The translations under genes and the position numbers were made by a program. Below the pieces are notes generated by a model. That model was not told where the DNA came from. It worked only from the letters and a program-made list of their open reading frames with translations, and ran no database searches. A DNA stretch of 64,000 nt from NCBI RefSeq assembly GCF_900101345.1, contig NZ_FMUX01000019.1, positions 1-64,000 of the forward strand. The letters are read 5' to 3'. Positions 49,659 through 59,500 of this stretch are shown here, piece after piece (position 1 is the first letter of the stretch; every line of letters starts with the position of its first letter). This stretch comes from Desulfoluna spongiiphila (GTDB lineage: Bacteria; Desulfobacterota; Desulfobacteria; Desulfobacterales; Desulfolunaceae).

Positions 49659-51098
49659 ATGACCATCCCTTCGCACACATCGATTTCTCATCGGGCGCCA
49701 AGAAGCCGAAAGGCTGAGGCCGTATCCATCGCAAGGCTTGCCCTTCCTATCGTACTCTCCCAGCTTTCCGTTGCGGCAGCCGGGTTCATAGATACCATGA
49801 TGGCAGGGCACTACAGCAGCAACGCCCTGGCCGGGGCTGCGGTGGGGAGCAGCCTGTGTTTTCCCTTTATTATTGCCATGAGCGGGTTGATGATGGCAGT
49901 GACCCCCATCACGGCGCAGTTGACGGGAGGGGGGCGAAAAGGTGAGTCGGGCAGTGTGGTTCGCCAGGCGTTGTGGCTGGCCCTGCTTTTTTCCGCCCTT
50001 CTGTTTGTGGGCATCCGGCATATGGATCCAGTACTGGCCTGGATGGGGCTCACCGATGAGGTGGTCCCCATCGTCAAAGGGTATCTTGAAGGAATCTCCT
50101 TCGGCTTTCCGGCCATCGCCTGCTACTTTGTGCTGAAATCGTATGCGGAGGGCATCGGGCGGACCAAGCCCCAGATGGTGATTTCCCTGCTGACGGTGCC
50201 ATTTAATTATGTGGCCAACGACATCCTGATTTATGGAAAATTCGGGATGCCCGCCCTGGGCGGGGCGGGGTGCGGATGGGCCAGCGGGCTCACCTTCTGG
50301 CTGTTTTTTCTGCTGATGCTCCTTTATACCACCCTCAGTTCCACCTGCAGGGAAGGAGCGCCCTTTGCAGAGTTCAGTCTCCCGTCTGTGCCGGGGATGG
50401 GTGAACTCCTGAGGTTGGGGCTTCCCATTGGGGGGACCATCTTTATGGAGTGCAGCATATTTGCCTGCATTACTCTTTTTCTGGGCGTCCTGGGTCCCGT
50501 TGTCGTGGGAGGCCACCAGATCACCCTGAATTATTCCGGCCTGGTGTTTTCCATTCCGCTGAGCATCGGCATGGCCCTTACCATCCGGGCCGGTCATGCC
50601 ATCGGCGCAGGTGACCCCGAAGGGGCGCGCTTTGCCTGCTTTACCGGTTGCCTTATGGCCATGGTTGCGTCACTTGTAACCGTGAGCATGACCCTCTTTT
50701 TTGCCGATGGCATCGTGGCGATCTATACCCGGGATCCCGATGTCATGGCCGTGGCTGTGGATCTTCTCTTCTTTGCCGCATTGTACCAGGTCTCCGATTC
50801 CATCATGATCACCTCCCAGGGAGCCCTGAGGGGCTATAAAGATGCCAAGGTTACCTTTTTTCTGACCTTTACGGCCTATTGGGTCATCACTCTGCCCCTT
50901 GGCTACACCCTGTCCATGACCGATGTGCTGGTGCCGGCCATGGGGGCTCGCGGGTTCTGGATCAGCCTCATGGCGGGATTGACCGTATCCGGTCTCTTTC
51001 TGGGGCTCAGGCTTATTTTGGTAAGCGGCAGGGCGGTGGCCGATGGCAAGGAGCGAGAGGCATCGGAGGACTCCGATGAAAGACGGTGGGCGGCATGA
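49659..51098 (+). CDS. MATE-family multidrug/cation efflux transporter (NorM type)
   Basis: A 479-residue protein with 12 membrane segments in two MatE domains. Typical blocks: LALPIVLSQLSVAAAGFIDTMMAGH near residues 26-46 (conserved D), GRTKPQMVISLLTVPFNYV near 168-186, GLPIGGTIFMECSIF near 255, and GGHQITLNYSGLVFSIPLS near 284-302. It exports cationic drugs or toxic metabolites using a Na+ or H+ gradient. The start ATG at 49659 has only a weak ribosome-binding site. Length and domains are intact. Confidence 0.93.
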   Translation: MTIPSHTSISHRAPRSRKAEAVSIARLALPIVLSQLSVAAAGFIDTMMAGHYSSNALAGAAVGSSLCFPFIIAMSGLMMAVTPITAQLTGGGRKGESGSVVRQALWLALLFSALLFVGIRHMDPVLAWMGLTDEVVPIVKGYLEGISFGFPAIACYFVLKSYAEGIGRTKPQMVISLLTVPFNYVANDILIYGKFGMPALGGAGCGWASGLTFWLFFLLMLLYTTLSSTCREGAPFAEFSLPSVPGMGELLRLGLPIGGTIFMECSIFACITLFLGVLGPVVVGGHQITLNYSGLVFSIPLSIGMALTIRAGHAIGAGDPEGARFACFTGCLMAMVASLVTVSMTLFFADGIVAIYTRDPDVMAVAVDLLFFAALYQVSDSIMITSQGALRGYKDAKVTFFLTFTAYWVITLPLGYTLSMTDVLVPAMGARGFWISLMAGLTVSGLFLGLRLILVSGRAVADGKEREASEDSDERRWAA

Positions 51099-51120
51099 GG
51101 GGGAAAGCATAGCGGCAATA

Positions 51121-51165
51121 CGCTTTCAAGACGGCACACCTCGCCGCCTGGGGCATGCTTTTATG
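51121..51165. repeat. Dispersed GGTGGC-type repeat, third copy
   Basis: CGCTTTCAAGACGGCACACC followed by TCGCCGCCTGGGGC and a T-rich tail. It matches the family at 38564 and 63091 and lies between convergent genes. Confidence 0.55.
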
Positions 51166-51188
51166 TTCCATGTGGTTGGCATCGGTCT

Positions 51189-54100
51189 TTAGACGTCCCC
51201 CGGAAGCCACTTGCTGAGGACTTCGGAGAGATCACGGGGAGAGAAGGGCTTTGAGATAAAGTCGTTCATGCCCGCGTTCAGGCATTTTTCGCGATCGCCC
51301 GCCATGGTATTGGCCGTCAGGGCGATAATGGGGATGGCGCGGTTCAGTGCGGTTGAGTTGGAACTGCGAATTTTTTTTGTGGCATCGAACCCGTCCATTT
51401 CAGGCATCTGGCAGTCCATGAGCACCAGGTCATAGGGGATGGAGGCAAGGGCCTCGACCGCTTCTTTTCCGTTGGCCACGGCATCGGCGCGAAGGCCCAG
51501 TTTTTTCAAGATGCCAATGCCCACCCTCTGGTTGATGGCGTTGTCTTCGGCTAAGAGAATACGCCCGTTTTCGGTTTTCATCTCCTGGATTGCGGGACGG
51601 GTCATGACAGGCCTCCATGTGTTGTCTTTGTTTCCCGCCAGCACAGTGACCAGGCTGTCGAACAGGTCGGACTGGCGAACGGGTTTGGTCAGGTAAGCTG
51701 AGAATCCGATGGCCGACAGCCGTTGTCTGTCGCCCCGTTCACCCAGGGAGGTCATCATCATCAGGCGTGTCCCGGAAAACACGGGATCCGATCGGATGGC
51801 CTTGCCGAGCATCTCCCCGTCCATTTCAGGCATCTGCATGTCAAGAATGGCCAGTTGATAAGGTGTGCCCTTGTCAACGGCCTCTTTCAGCCGCTTCAAG
51901 GCTGTTTCGCCGTCCGGAACCTCATCCGGAGACATCCCCCACGTGGTCAGTTGAATGCGAAGAATATCCCGGTTGGTTTTGTTGTCGTCCACCACAAGGA
52001 TTCGTGTGCCTTGAATGTCTGTGGAGGGCAGTTGCGGTCGTTTCTGGTGCGGTTGCTTGGTAAACTGGATCGTAAACCAGAATTCCGTTCCTTTCTCCGG
52101 CTCGGAGTGAATCCCGATTTCTCCGCCCATGGCTTCTGTCAGCTGTTTCGATATGGCAAGGCCGAGGCCCGTTCCCCCGTATTTACGCGTGGTGGACGCA
52201 TCCACTTGGGTGAACTGCTCAAAAAGGGATTGCTGTTTCTCTTCAGGGATGCCGATTCCGGTATCCCGCACCGTAAAACGAATCATGGCGGTGGTGTCGG
52301 TTTGTGAGTCCAGGACCGCGCGCACTTCCACTTCCCCTTCGTGTGTGAACTTGATGGCATTGCCCGTGAGGTTGATAAGTACCTGGCGCACGCGGCCCGG
52401 GTCCCCTTTTAGAAAGGAGGGGGTTTCGGGTGTGCTCGCACAGATAAATTCCAGCCCCTTTTCATGGGCTTTAAGGGCCATCAATTCCCCGAAATCGCCC
52501 ATGAGGGAGTTCAGGTCAAAGTCCAGGAGTTCCATTTCCAGTTTGCCCGCTTCGATTTTGGAGAAATCGAGGATGTCATTGATCAGGCACAGGAGGGATT
52601 CTCCGCTGGTACGGACGGTTTCGGCGTAGCGACGCTGCTCCCCGGTGAGGCGGGTATCCAGCAGGAGGCCCGTCATGCCGATGACGCCGTTCATGGGGGT
52701 TCTGATTTCATGGCTCATGTTGGCCAGGAATTCCGATTTGTATTTTGAGGTGACCTCCAGGTCTTTTGCCTTTTGCTCAAGCTCTTTTTGAACGGCTTCA
52801 AGCTCTTTGTTTTTTTTGTTTACCCTGTCTTTTTGTTCTTTGAGTTTTGCCGACTGGTTGCTGAGCATCTCGTTGGATTGGCGGAGCTCTTCCTGGCGGA
52901 GTCCGAGCTCCTTTGTCTGGGCCTGGGTCTGGTCCAGGAGGTTTTGAACCGTGATGTGGGACTGGAGGGTGTGAACGGAGACGGCGATGTGGTCGGAGAC
53001 AAGGTCGATGAACTCAAGGACGTTGTTGGAAAAATGGCCCAGGGTTCCCAGGACTGTGACGCCGATGACGTTCTCGTCGTGGACAAAGGGGGTGACCAGC
53101 ATGGCGTGGGGGGATATGTCGCCCAGACCGGTCTGGATTCTCATGCCGTCGTCGGGTATGCGGTTGAGCACGATTCGTTTTTTATCCAGTGCGGCCTGTC
53201 CCACCAGTCCCTGCCCGGGCTGGAACTCCTGTACGGGGGAGTTTGCCGGGGCGTATGCATAGCTGCCGGAGAGTCTCAGGTCGTTGTTGGCATCGGCAAT
53301 GTAGAGGGCGCCGATGTCCATTTCCAGGTATGTGGCCAGGAAGGTGATGATTCCGCGGCAGAGTTCGGGAAGCGTCTGGAGCCCTCGCATTTCGGTGGTG
53401 AGGGACATCTGGCCTTTTTGGAACCACTCCGTCTGGCGATTTGTCTCCCTGTTTTTTCTAAGGGAATCCACCATGGTGTTGAACGAGTCCGCCAGTTCTC
53501 CGATTTCGTTTTTTACCGGGATATGAATGGTTTGAGTGTAATCTCCGTCCTCTATCTGTTTGGCCGCCGTTGAGAGCTGAACCACCGGGCCTGCGATGCG
53601 CCTGACGTTGATAACGGCGAAAAGAACCACGAAAACCGCGGTGATGCCCATCAAAAACAGCATAAGGCGGCGCAGCTCATAAACGCCAGAAAAAGCCTCT
53701 TTTTCATCGATTTCAGCGATGACCCCGAAATCGACGCCCTGAATCTGGAAGCTGCGGTGGATGCCCAGAACCTGTTTGCCGGTATGGCTTTTATAGATCA
53801 TTGCATCATGTTTTATGGTGCTGTTGGAGGCGCTGTCATTGTGGTTTTCGATAAGTGAGGCGGTCTGGGCTGTCAGGATTTTTTCTTTGATCAGGCTTTT
53901 GCCTTTGTCTAATACGGAATTGGATCGTAACGTTAAATCAGAGCCCACAAGAAAGGCTTCAGACTGCTTGCCAAGGCCTGTTTCCTTTTGCATGATGGCA
54001 TTGATGGGGTCGATAAAAAATTGAAACGTGATGCATCCGATGCGTTCTGCCCTGCTGTTCCTGACAGGGGCGGTGAAAAAACCGGTGACACGGTTTCCGG

Positions 54101-54683
54101 ATGGCTCGTAACGTTCATAGTCCGAAAAAACGATGGCTCCGGTTTCCATGCTTGTTCGAAACGACATGGCGAGCTTGGTGGATTTATACGGACCGGTAAG
54201 AAGGTTGGTGCCGAGGTCCGATTCACCGGTGACGGTATAGAGGATATCTCCGGTCGTGCTGATGAGAAAGACATCGTGATAGTTGAAGGTATTTTTTACG
54301 TGGCGCAGGTTTTCGGCAAGGGGACCGCTGATGGCGGACCACGACGTCGAGGTAACGAAGCCCTCCAGTGGTTTTTCGGACGTGTGGAACGCCTCGAGCA
54401 TCGCCTCAAGCAATTGGATATTGGCAAGGGTCTCGGATTCAAACAAAAGTTCGGCAAGCATGTGATTGAAATACGTGCTGATTTCCTGTGTTTTCATTTC
54501 AGCTGCGATTTCAAGGGCATTCTGGGTGGAGGCCTTCAGGCTTCGGTGGGCTTTTTCGTAGCCGATAAAGCTCACAAGTGTCAGGGGAATCAGGGCAAAC
54601 AGCAGGAAGCCGCTGACAAGGGTTCTTCCCAGTCCGGAAAACAGGTTGAATTGCTGGCCGATCTTTGGTGAAGGTGCTGTCAT
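51189..54683 (-). CDS. Hybrid sensor histidine kinase (Cache-HAMP-GAF-HisKA-HATPase-REC-REC)
   Basis: A 1164-residue membrane kinase. TM1 is near residues 15-40 and is followed by a large periplasmic dCache-like region (about 45-330). TM2 is near 335-357, HAMP near 360-410, GAF about 430-570, and a coiled coil 575-640 (QTKELGLRQEELRQSNEML). HisKA has the phospho-His in NMSHEIRTPMNGVIG near 655. The ATPase has RVRQVLINLTGNAIKFTHEG, then DTGIGIPEEKQ and GTGLGLAISKQL. Two receiver domains follow, with Asp near 946 (LAILDMQMPEMDG) and near 1084 (LVLMDCQMPEMDG). No Hpt domain or output regulator is adjacent, so phosphotransfer goes elsewhere. The ligand is unknown. Confidence 0.93.
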   Translation of the reverse strand: MTAPSPKIGQQFNLFSGLGRTLVSGFLLFALIPLTLVSFIGYEKAHRSLKASTQNALEIAAEMKTQEISTYFNHMLAELLFESETLANIQLLEAMLEAFHTSEKPLEGFVTSTSWSAISGPLAENLRHVKNTFNYHDVFLISTTGDILYTVTGESDLGTNLLTGPYKSTKLAMSFRTSMETGAIVFSDYERYEPSGNRVTGFFTAPVRNSRAERIGCITFQFFIDPINAIMQKETGLGKQSEAFLVGSDLTLRSNSVLDKGKSLIKEKILTAQTASLIENHNDSASNSTIKHDAMIYKSHTGKQVLGIHRSFQIQGVDFGVIAEIDEKEAFSGVYELRRLMLFLMGITAVFVVLFAVINVRRIAGPVVQLSTAAKQIEDGDYTQTIHIPVKNEIGELADSFNTMVDSLRKNRETNRQTEWFQKGQMSLTTEMRGLQTLPELCRGIITFLATYLEMDIGALYIADANNDLRLSGSYAYAPANSPVQEFQPGQGLVGQAALDKKRIVLNRIPDDGMRIQTGLGDISPHAMLVTPFVHDENVIGVTVLGTLGHFSNNVLEFIDLVSDHIAVSVHTLQSHITVQNLLDQTQAQTKELGLRQEELRQSNEMLSNQSAKLKEQKDRVNKKNKELEAVQKELEQKAKDLEVTSKYKSEFLANMSHEIRTPMNGVIGMTGLLLDTRLTGEQRRYAETVRTSGESLLCLINDILDFSKIEAGKLEMELLDFDLNSLMGDFGELMALKAHEKGLEFICASTPETPSFLKGDPGRVRQVLINLTGNAIKFTHEGEVEVRAVLDSQTDTTAMIRFTVRDTGIGIPEEKQQSLFEQFTQVDASTTRKYGGTGLGLAISKQLTEAMGGEIGIHSEPEKGTEFWFTIQFTKQPHQKRPQLPSTDIQGTRILVVDDNKTNRDILRIQLTTWGMSPDEVPDGETALKRLKEAVDKGTPYQLAILDMQMPEMDGEMLGKAIRSDPVFSGTRLMMMTSLGERGDRQRLSAIGFSAYLTKPVRQSDLFDSLVTVLAGNKDNTWRPVMTRPAIQEMKTENGRILLAEDNAINQRVGIGILKKLGLRADAVANGKEAVEALASIPYDLVLMDCQMPEMDGFDATKKIRSSNSTALNRAIPIIALTANTMAGDREKCLNAGMNDFISKPFSPRDLSEVLSKWLPGDV

Positions 54684-54891
54684 TTGTGTTGTCTTGTCCT
54701 TGGCGTAAAGGCGCGTTCATTGCATGGGAGCGGGGTTGGCGGTCTAAGGTGCGCAGGTCTCAAGGGATTAAAAATGACGAACCAGATAGGATTTACCAAA
54801 TATACATGACTTTATCTCGGACGGCAAACTGCAAATATCGCGCAATCGCATCCGATTTTTTATGCAAGGCAAAGGTGCGGAAGGTGCAAAC

Positions 54892-54922
54892 AAAAAAGCC
54901 CCTGCATGGTGATGCAGAGGCT
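54892..54922 (-). terminator. Terminator of tRNA-Leu(CAG) copy 1
   Basis: On the minus strand AGCCTCTGCAT-CACC-ATGCAGGGGCT followed by TTTTTTG. Confidence 0.88.
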
Positions 54923-54935
54923 CTTGAAGTCTGTC

Positions 54936-55022
54936 TGGTGCCGAAGGGGAGACTCGAACTCCCACGAGATTGCTCTCACTAGTCCCTGAAACTAGCGCGT
55001 CTACCAATTCCACCACTTCGGC
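54936..55022 (-). tRNA. tRNA-Leu (anticodon CAG), copy 1
   Basis: The minus strand from 55022 reads GCCGAAG for the acceptor stem, the D-arm with TGGTAGACGCG, and anticodon stem CTAGT/ACTAG with loop TTCAGGG, giving CAG. A class II variable arm follows, then T-arm GGGAGTTCGAGTCTCCC and 3-prime CTTCGGC-A with encoded CCA. Confidence 0.96.
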
Positions 55023-55035
55023 AATTTGTGAGAGC

Positions 55036-55064
55036 GTTATAGCAGTGCTTTGTCCGCCAATCAA
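55036..55064 (-). promoter_or_regulatory. Sigma70 promoter of tRNA-Leu(CAG) copy 1
   Basis: On the minus strand TTGATT (-35, 55064-55059) and TATAAC (-10, 55041-55036) are separated by 17 bases. The tRNA 5-prime end is 13 bases after the -10. Confidence 0.85.
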
Positions 55065-55207
55065 GCCTTTTCGTGCGGTCGGGCAGACTTTTTTTGCTGC
55101 CGTGAGCCCAGGGATTCGGATGGCTTTTGAGATTGGCGCGTTACCCGGAGGGGGGTGTGGCGGGCCCTTTTGAAGGATGTCTCCGGCGGGGCCTGCGGGC
55201 CGAAAAC

Positions 55208-55241
55208 AAAAAAGCCCCTGCTTTATCAAGCAGAGGCTTTT
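55208..55241 (-). terminator. Terminator of tRNA-Leu(CAG) copy 2
   Basis: On the minus strand AAAAGCCTCTGCTTG-ATAA-AGCAGGGGCTTTTTTG, a perfect hairpin with a T-run. Confidence 0.88.
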
Positions 55242-55251
55242 GTCTTCAAAC

Positions 55252-55338
55252 TGGTGCCGAAGGGGAGACTCGAACTCCCACGGGCTTGCGCCCACTGGTC
55301 CCTGAAACCAGCGCGTCTACCAATTCCACCACTTCGGC
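55252..55338 (-). tRNA. tRNA-Leu (anticodon CAG), copy 2
   Basis: Nearly identical to copy 1. The acceptor is GCCGAAG/CTTCGGC, and the anticodon stem is CTGGT/ACCAG around TTCAGGG (anticodon CAG). The encoded CCA is at 55252-55254. Sequence differs in the anticodon and variable arms with compensatory changes. Confidence 0.96.
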
Positions 55339-55351
55339 AATTTGTGAGAGC

Positions 55352-55380
55352 GTTATAGCAGCGCCTTTCGGCATGATCAA
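55352..55380 (-). promoter_or_regulatory. Sigma70 promoter of tRNA-Leu(CAG) copy 2
   Basis: On the minus strand TTGATC (-35, 55380-55375), a 17-base spacer and TATAAC (-10, 55357-55352). The stretch from the -10 to the tRNA is identical to that of copy 1. Confidence 0.85.
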
Positions 55381-55505
55381 GCCTTTTTTGCAAAAAAGGC
55401 CCATGAAAAAGGAGTTGGGAAAAACATTGATTTTAACATCAAAAGATTTTATAAATTCCTTTTTATACGCAGTCAAGTTGAAAAATGGAGATATGCTGAA
55501 ATATC

Positions 55506-56444
55506 ATGGAATTATACGAAGGATTCGAGGGAATCGAGCATCCCTTTCAGAATAGTGTGATCACCATCGGTAACTTTGACGGGGTTCACAAGGGGCACCA
55601 GACGCTTCTTGCATCGGCCGTTACCAAAGCCGCCCAGATAGGTGGCCGGAGTGTGGCCGTCACCTTTGAACCCCATCCGAAGCGGGTTCTCTGCAACGGC
55701 GATCACCCGCCGCTTATCACAATCCATGAACAGAAGGCGGAGCTGATTGAGGCCTGCGGCGTGGATGCGCTGGTGACGGTGCCTTTCACCAAAGAATTTT
55801 CCACCATTGATGCTCGGCGTTTCGTGACGGATCTTCTGATCGGCAAGCTTGGGATGAAAGCCATTATTGTCGGAAACGACTATTATTTCGGACGCAAACG
55901 GGAAGGGGATATTGCCCTGATGAAACGGTTTGGCGAAGAGATGGATTTCGATGTCATCACCCCGGAGTGGGTGAACCTGGGCGAGAAGCGTATCAGCAGC
56001 ACCCGAATCCGGGAGATCATCAGCCGGGGTGAGGTGCACCGGGCTCCGGAACTTCTGGGCCGGTTTTATCAGGTCCGGGGAAAAGTGGTTTCCGGCCGGG
56101 ACCGGGGGGGGAAGCTCCTGGGCTTTCCCACGGCCAATATCAACTTGAACGATGAGCTTTGCCCGGCCACGGGCGTATACGCGGTTACCGTCTTCTGCAG
56201 CCTGGGACGCTTTCAGGGCGTGGCCAACATCGGTTACAGCCCCACCTTTGACGACCACATCTTTACGGTGGAGGTCCATATCCTCGATTTTTCCGGTGAT
56301 ATCTACGGGGAGACCATCAGGGTCAACATGATCCAGAAACTGCGGGACGAGCAGAAATTCTCCGGTATTGACGAACTCTCTCAGCAGATTGAAACCGATA
56401 TCGATAATGCGAGATCGATTTTCAAGGACCTTGCCGAAGTGTAG
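55506..56444 (+). CDS. ribF: Bifunctional riboflavin kinase / FAD synthetase
   Basis: A 312-residue RibF of normal length. The N-terminal FMN adenylyltransferase has VITIGNFDGVHKGHQTLL near residues 18-35, FEPHPKRVL, and ISSTRIREIISRGEV near 161-175. The C-terminal flavokinase has GKVVSGRDRGGKLLGFPTAN near 196-215, GVYAVTVFC and GVANIGYSPTF. It converts riboflavin to FMN and FAD. ATG 55506 has a GGAGA only about 16 bases upstream. No FMN riboswitch is seen. FAD/FMN are the cofactors of the MetF and NuoF-GltD proteins, though the genes are far apart. Confidence 0.95.
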   Translation: MELYEGFEGIEHPFQNSVITIGNFDGVHKGHQTLLASAVTKAAQIGGRSVAVTFEPHPKRVLCNGDHPPLITIHEQKAELIEACGVDALVTVPFTKEFSTIDARRFVTDLLIGKLGMKAIIVGNDYYFGRKREGDIALMKRFGEEMDFDVITPEWVNLGEKRISSTRIREIISRGEVHRAPELLGRFYQVRGKVVSGRDRGGKLLGFPTANINLNDELCPATGVYAVTVFCSLGRFQGVANIGYSPTFDDHIFTVEVHILDFSGDIYGETIRVNMIQKLRDEQKFSGIDELSQQIETDIDNARSIFKDLAEV

Positions 56445-56478
56445 GCTCATCTGAAAAATGTGTTATCCCTGCGTATTC

Positions 56479-56518
56479 AAAGCCGGGCCTCCCTTTGCAA
56501 AGGGGGGCCCGGCTTTTT
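56479..56518. terminator. Bidirectional terminator between ribF and the helicase gene
   Basis: AAAGCCGGGCCTCCCTTT / AAAGGGGGGCCCGGCTTT with a GC loop and flanking T/A runs; it serves both convergent genes. Confidence 0.92.
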
Positions 56519-56544
56519 TATTTTCTGCTAAGGGCAGGGCGGTA

Positions 56545-59500
56545 TCAAAACAGGGACATCTGCACCGGGCCCTGGGCTTTTGCGGGCGCGATGCTGCGTT
56601 TTTTGCTCTGCTTCAGGTGTTCTTCGATGTCGGAGAGGTAGGGTGAGGGAGCGCATTCCACGGGTTCTCCAAAGCGGAGGCGTTTGGCCGCGTGGGTGAG
56701 AAAGAGGCGCTCCTTGGCCCGCGTCATGGCCACATAAAAGAGGCGGCGCTCCTCATCAAGGTCGGCAGGGTCTCCGTAGGCGGGCTCAAAGGGCAGGTTC
56801 CCCGCCTCGCAGCCTGCAATGAAGACCACCGGGAATTCAAGGCCCTTGGACGCGTGAAGGGTGAGGATGCTCACTTTTTCGGCTTTCATGGCCAGGGTGT
56901 CCTGTTCCGTTGCCAGGGCGGCCTGGGCGAGGAATTTGGCTGTGGTGCCCCGGGTTCCGAAGGCCTCGGCCTGGCCCAAAAAGGATTGCATGGCATCGGC
57001 GAGGGTCTCGTCTTCCTGCATGCTCCGGGTGACATCGGACAATTTTTCCAGCAGGCAGTGGATCTGCGTCGCAGGCGCGTCGGTTCCGCATGCCATCCGA
57101 AGTTTCAGGATGGCTCCGAGAACGGCCAGCATCGTCTCCCGATCACTGCACCAGGTATCGCTGAGCAGATAGGGGTTGGCGATGAGATCGGCGATTCCCA
57201 GCTGCTGCCCGTCGTTGGAGACGGGGGGGTAAAGGGGAAAAGTCACGGTTTTGCCTGAGAGTAGGGGAAGACCGGCCTCAAGGTCCATGAGGCTGCCGCA
57301 GCCTGTGGCAAGTTTTAAGGTGGCAACGAACCGGTGCATAACAGGATGGTCGAAGGGCCCGCTTTTGGCCGTGACGGCACAGGGGATTCCGGCCGCCGAG
57401 AGCCGTGAGGCGATCTCCACACCGTGGGCATGGGTGCGTGTGAGCACGGCCATATCGCCGAAACTAAGGTCCACGGCATTGTCGACGGCTCCGCCGAAAT
57501 CCATGGAGTGGAACCCGATGCCCCCGATGAGTTGTTCCACCTGTTTTCCGATGGCCACGGCTTCCTCCTCGCCGCTCCGGCAGGGCAGGATGGTGATATG
57601 TTTTGCCCCGTCGATATCGGAGACGACCTTCTCCTTGTCGCCCAGAACACTCCCTGATGCCGCCAGAATGGTTTTGCTGGAACGATAGTTTCGGGTCAGG
57701 GTGATGCGGGTGGCCTCCGGCTGGTCGGAGACAAAGCGGTGGAAGTAGTGGGCCGAGGAGCCTCGGAATCCGTAAATGGCCTGGTCCGGGTCGCCGATGA
57801 CGCAGATGGCATGGCCCGCCGGGGCCAGCAGCTGCGTGAGTCGGTACTGGGCGTGGTTCAGGTCCTGGTATTCATCGATGAAGATGTGCGCAAACCGGGT
57901 GGTAAGTTCTTCCTGAAAGGCCGGGTCCGATTCCAGGGCCCGGACCAGTCTGAAAATCAGTCCTTCAAAATCCAGGAGCCCGTTTCGTTTCAGGAGCTGC
58001 TCGTAGGCGCTGTAGCATCGCCTGAACAGATCGGCATGGATCTCCGTGACCCTGGACAGGTCGTCATCCGGGGCGATGAGCAGCTGCCGGGCCCGTTCGA
58101 TGAGACGGCTGAGATGGCCGGGGCGCATGGCTTTGCGCTCTTCTGCCGACAGGGAAACAAGCAGGGTCTCCTTGAGCAGGCGTTTTCTCGCCGCATCATC
58201 GGCGATGGCGATGGGGTCCTTTTCCCTGTGGCTTAAAAGGTCCAGGGCCAGGGCGTGGAAGGTGCAGGCCAGGGGAATCCGCTGGCCGACGAGCCCTTCA
58301 AGCCGTTCGGCCATCTCCCGTGCGGCGCGGTTGGTAAAGGTAATGGCAAGGATGGCGTCCGGGTCGATACCGGTTTCAACCAGCCGTGCGATGCGCCGGG
58401 TAATGGTGTGGGTTTTTCCCGTTCCCGGGCCTGCCACGATGAGAAGAGGGCTCGGAGGGTGATGGACAGCCTCCTCCTGCAGGGCGTTGAGGCCCTTTGC
58501 CGGTGTGGCGGGGGACTCATTCTTTTTTTCGTTTTTTTTTACCGCCGGGGGGATGGGCTTGTCTTCGGCCTTTGGTTCACTGATACGATCAGCAGGCGGT
58601 GCCTTGGGAACCTGAAAAAGAAGGGTCTGGCCGGGAAGTTCCGCCTTGTCGTCTTCGGAAAAGACTTTGACGACACCGTATTCTCCGTCGTATCCCCCTT
58701 CGAGGACCACCTCGCGCTGCCTGACCCGCGTGATCGCTTCGCCGAGCAGGGGGATTCCGGCCGAAGAGAGCTCCTCCCGGGAGCGGTCCCGGAGGATGGC
58801 AAGCTCCGGGCCCAGTTTGGTGACCAGACCGGCGAGCTGGGTCTGTACCTTTTTAGACTTCGGACCCACGGAAAAGATCTCCGAGAGAATTTCTTCCAGG
58901 GGGATCAGGCTCTCAAATCCGGGGTGCCGGGGGGCCACGGCTGAGGCCGCCTCTTCGGACCGGTCGGCAAGGGCCAGGACCCGGTGCAGGACACCTAAGG
59001 TAAGGGGTTTTCCGCACACCGGACACAGGTCTCCCAGGGCCAGTGATTCGTTGGGCTCCAGGCTGACCCCGCATTTGCGGTGACCGTCCATGTGGTACTT
59101 GCCCTCTTCCGGGAAAAACTCCAGGGTCCCTTCGAAGCCGGGGTTCCCTTCGGCTTTCAGGGCATGGAAGATGGCGTCGTAGGCGCGTTCCGTCGTAAAG
59201 ATGTTGGCCTCACGGGCCAGCTTGGCAGGCGAATGGGCATCGGAGTTGGAGATGAGGGTGATCCCGTCCAGCATGGAGACGCGGCGGTTCATGGGGGGAT
59301 CCGAGGAGAGGCCGGTTTCCCCTGCAAAGATATGGTCACTTAAATCCCCGAAACAGGCTGATACGGAGTCAAAACCGGATTTCGAGCCAAGCATGGAGAA
59401 CCAGGGCGTCCAGATGTGGGCGGGGATGAGCACCCCGTTGGCATCGGTCTCCAGGACAATCTCCAGAAGGTCCCGTGCATCAAGGCCAAGGATGGGGCGG

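Noticed and set aside
55380..55505. FMN riboswitch upstream of ribF
   Set aside because: The conserved RFN-element blocks are not seen, and the space is partly taken by the tRNA promoter.
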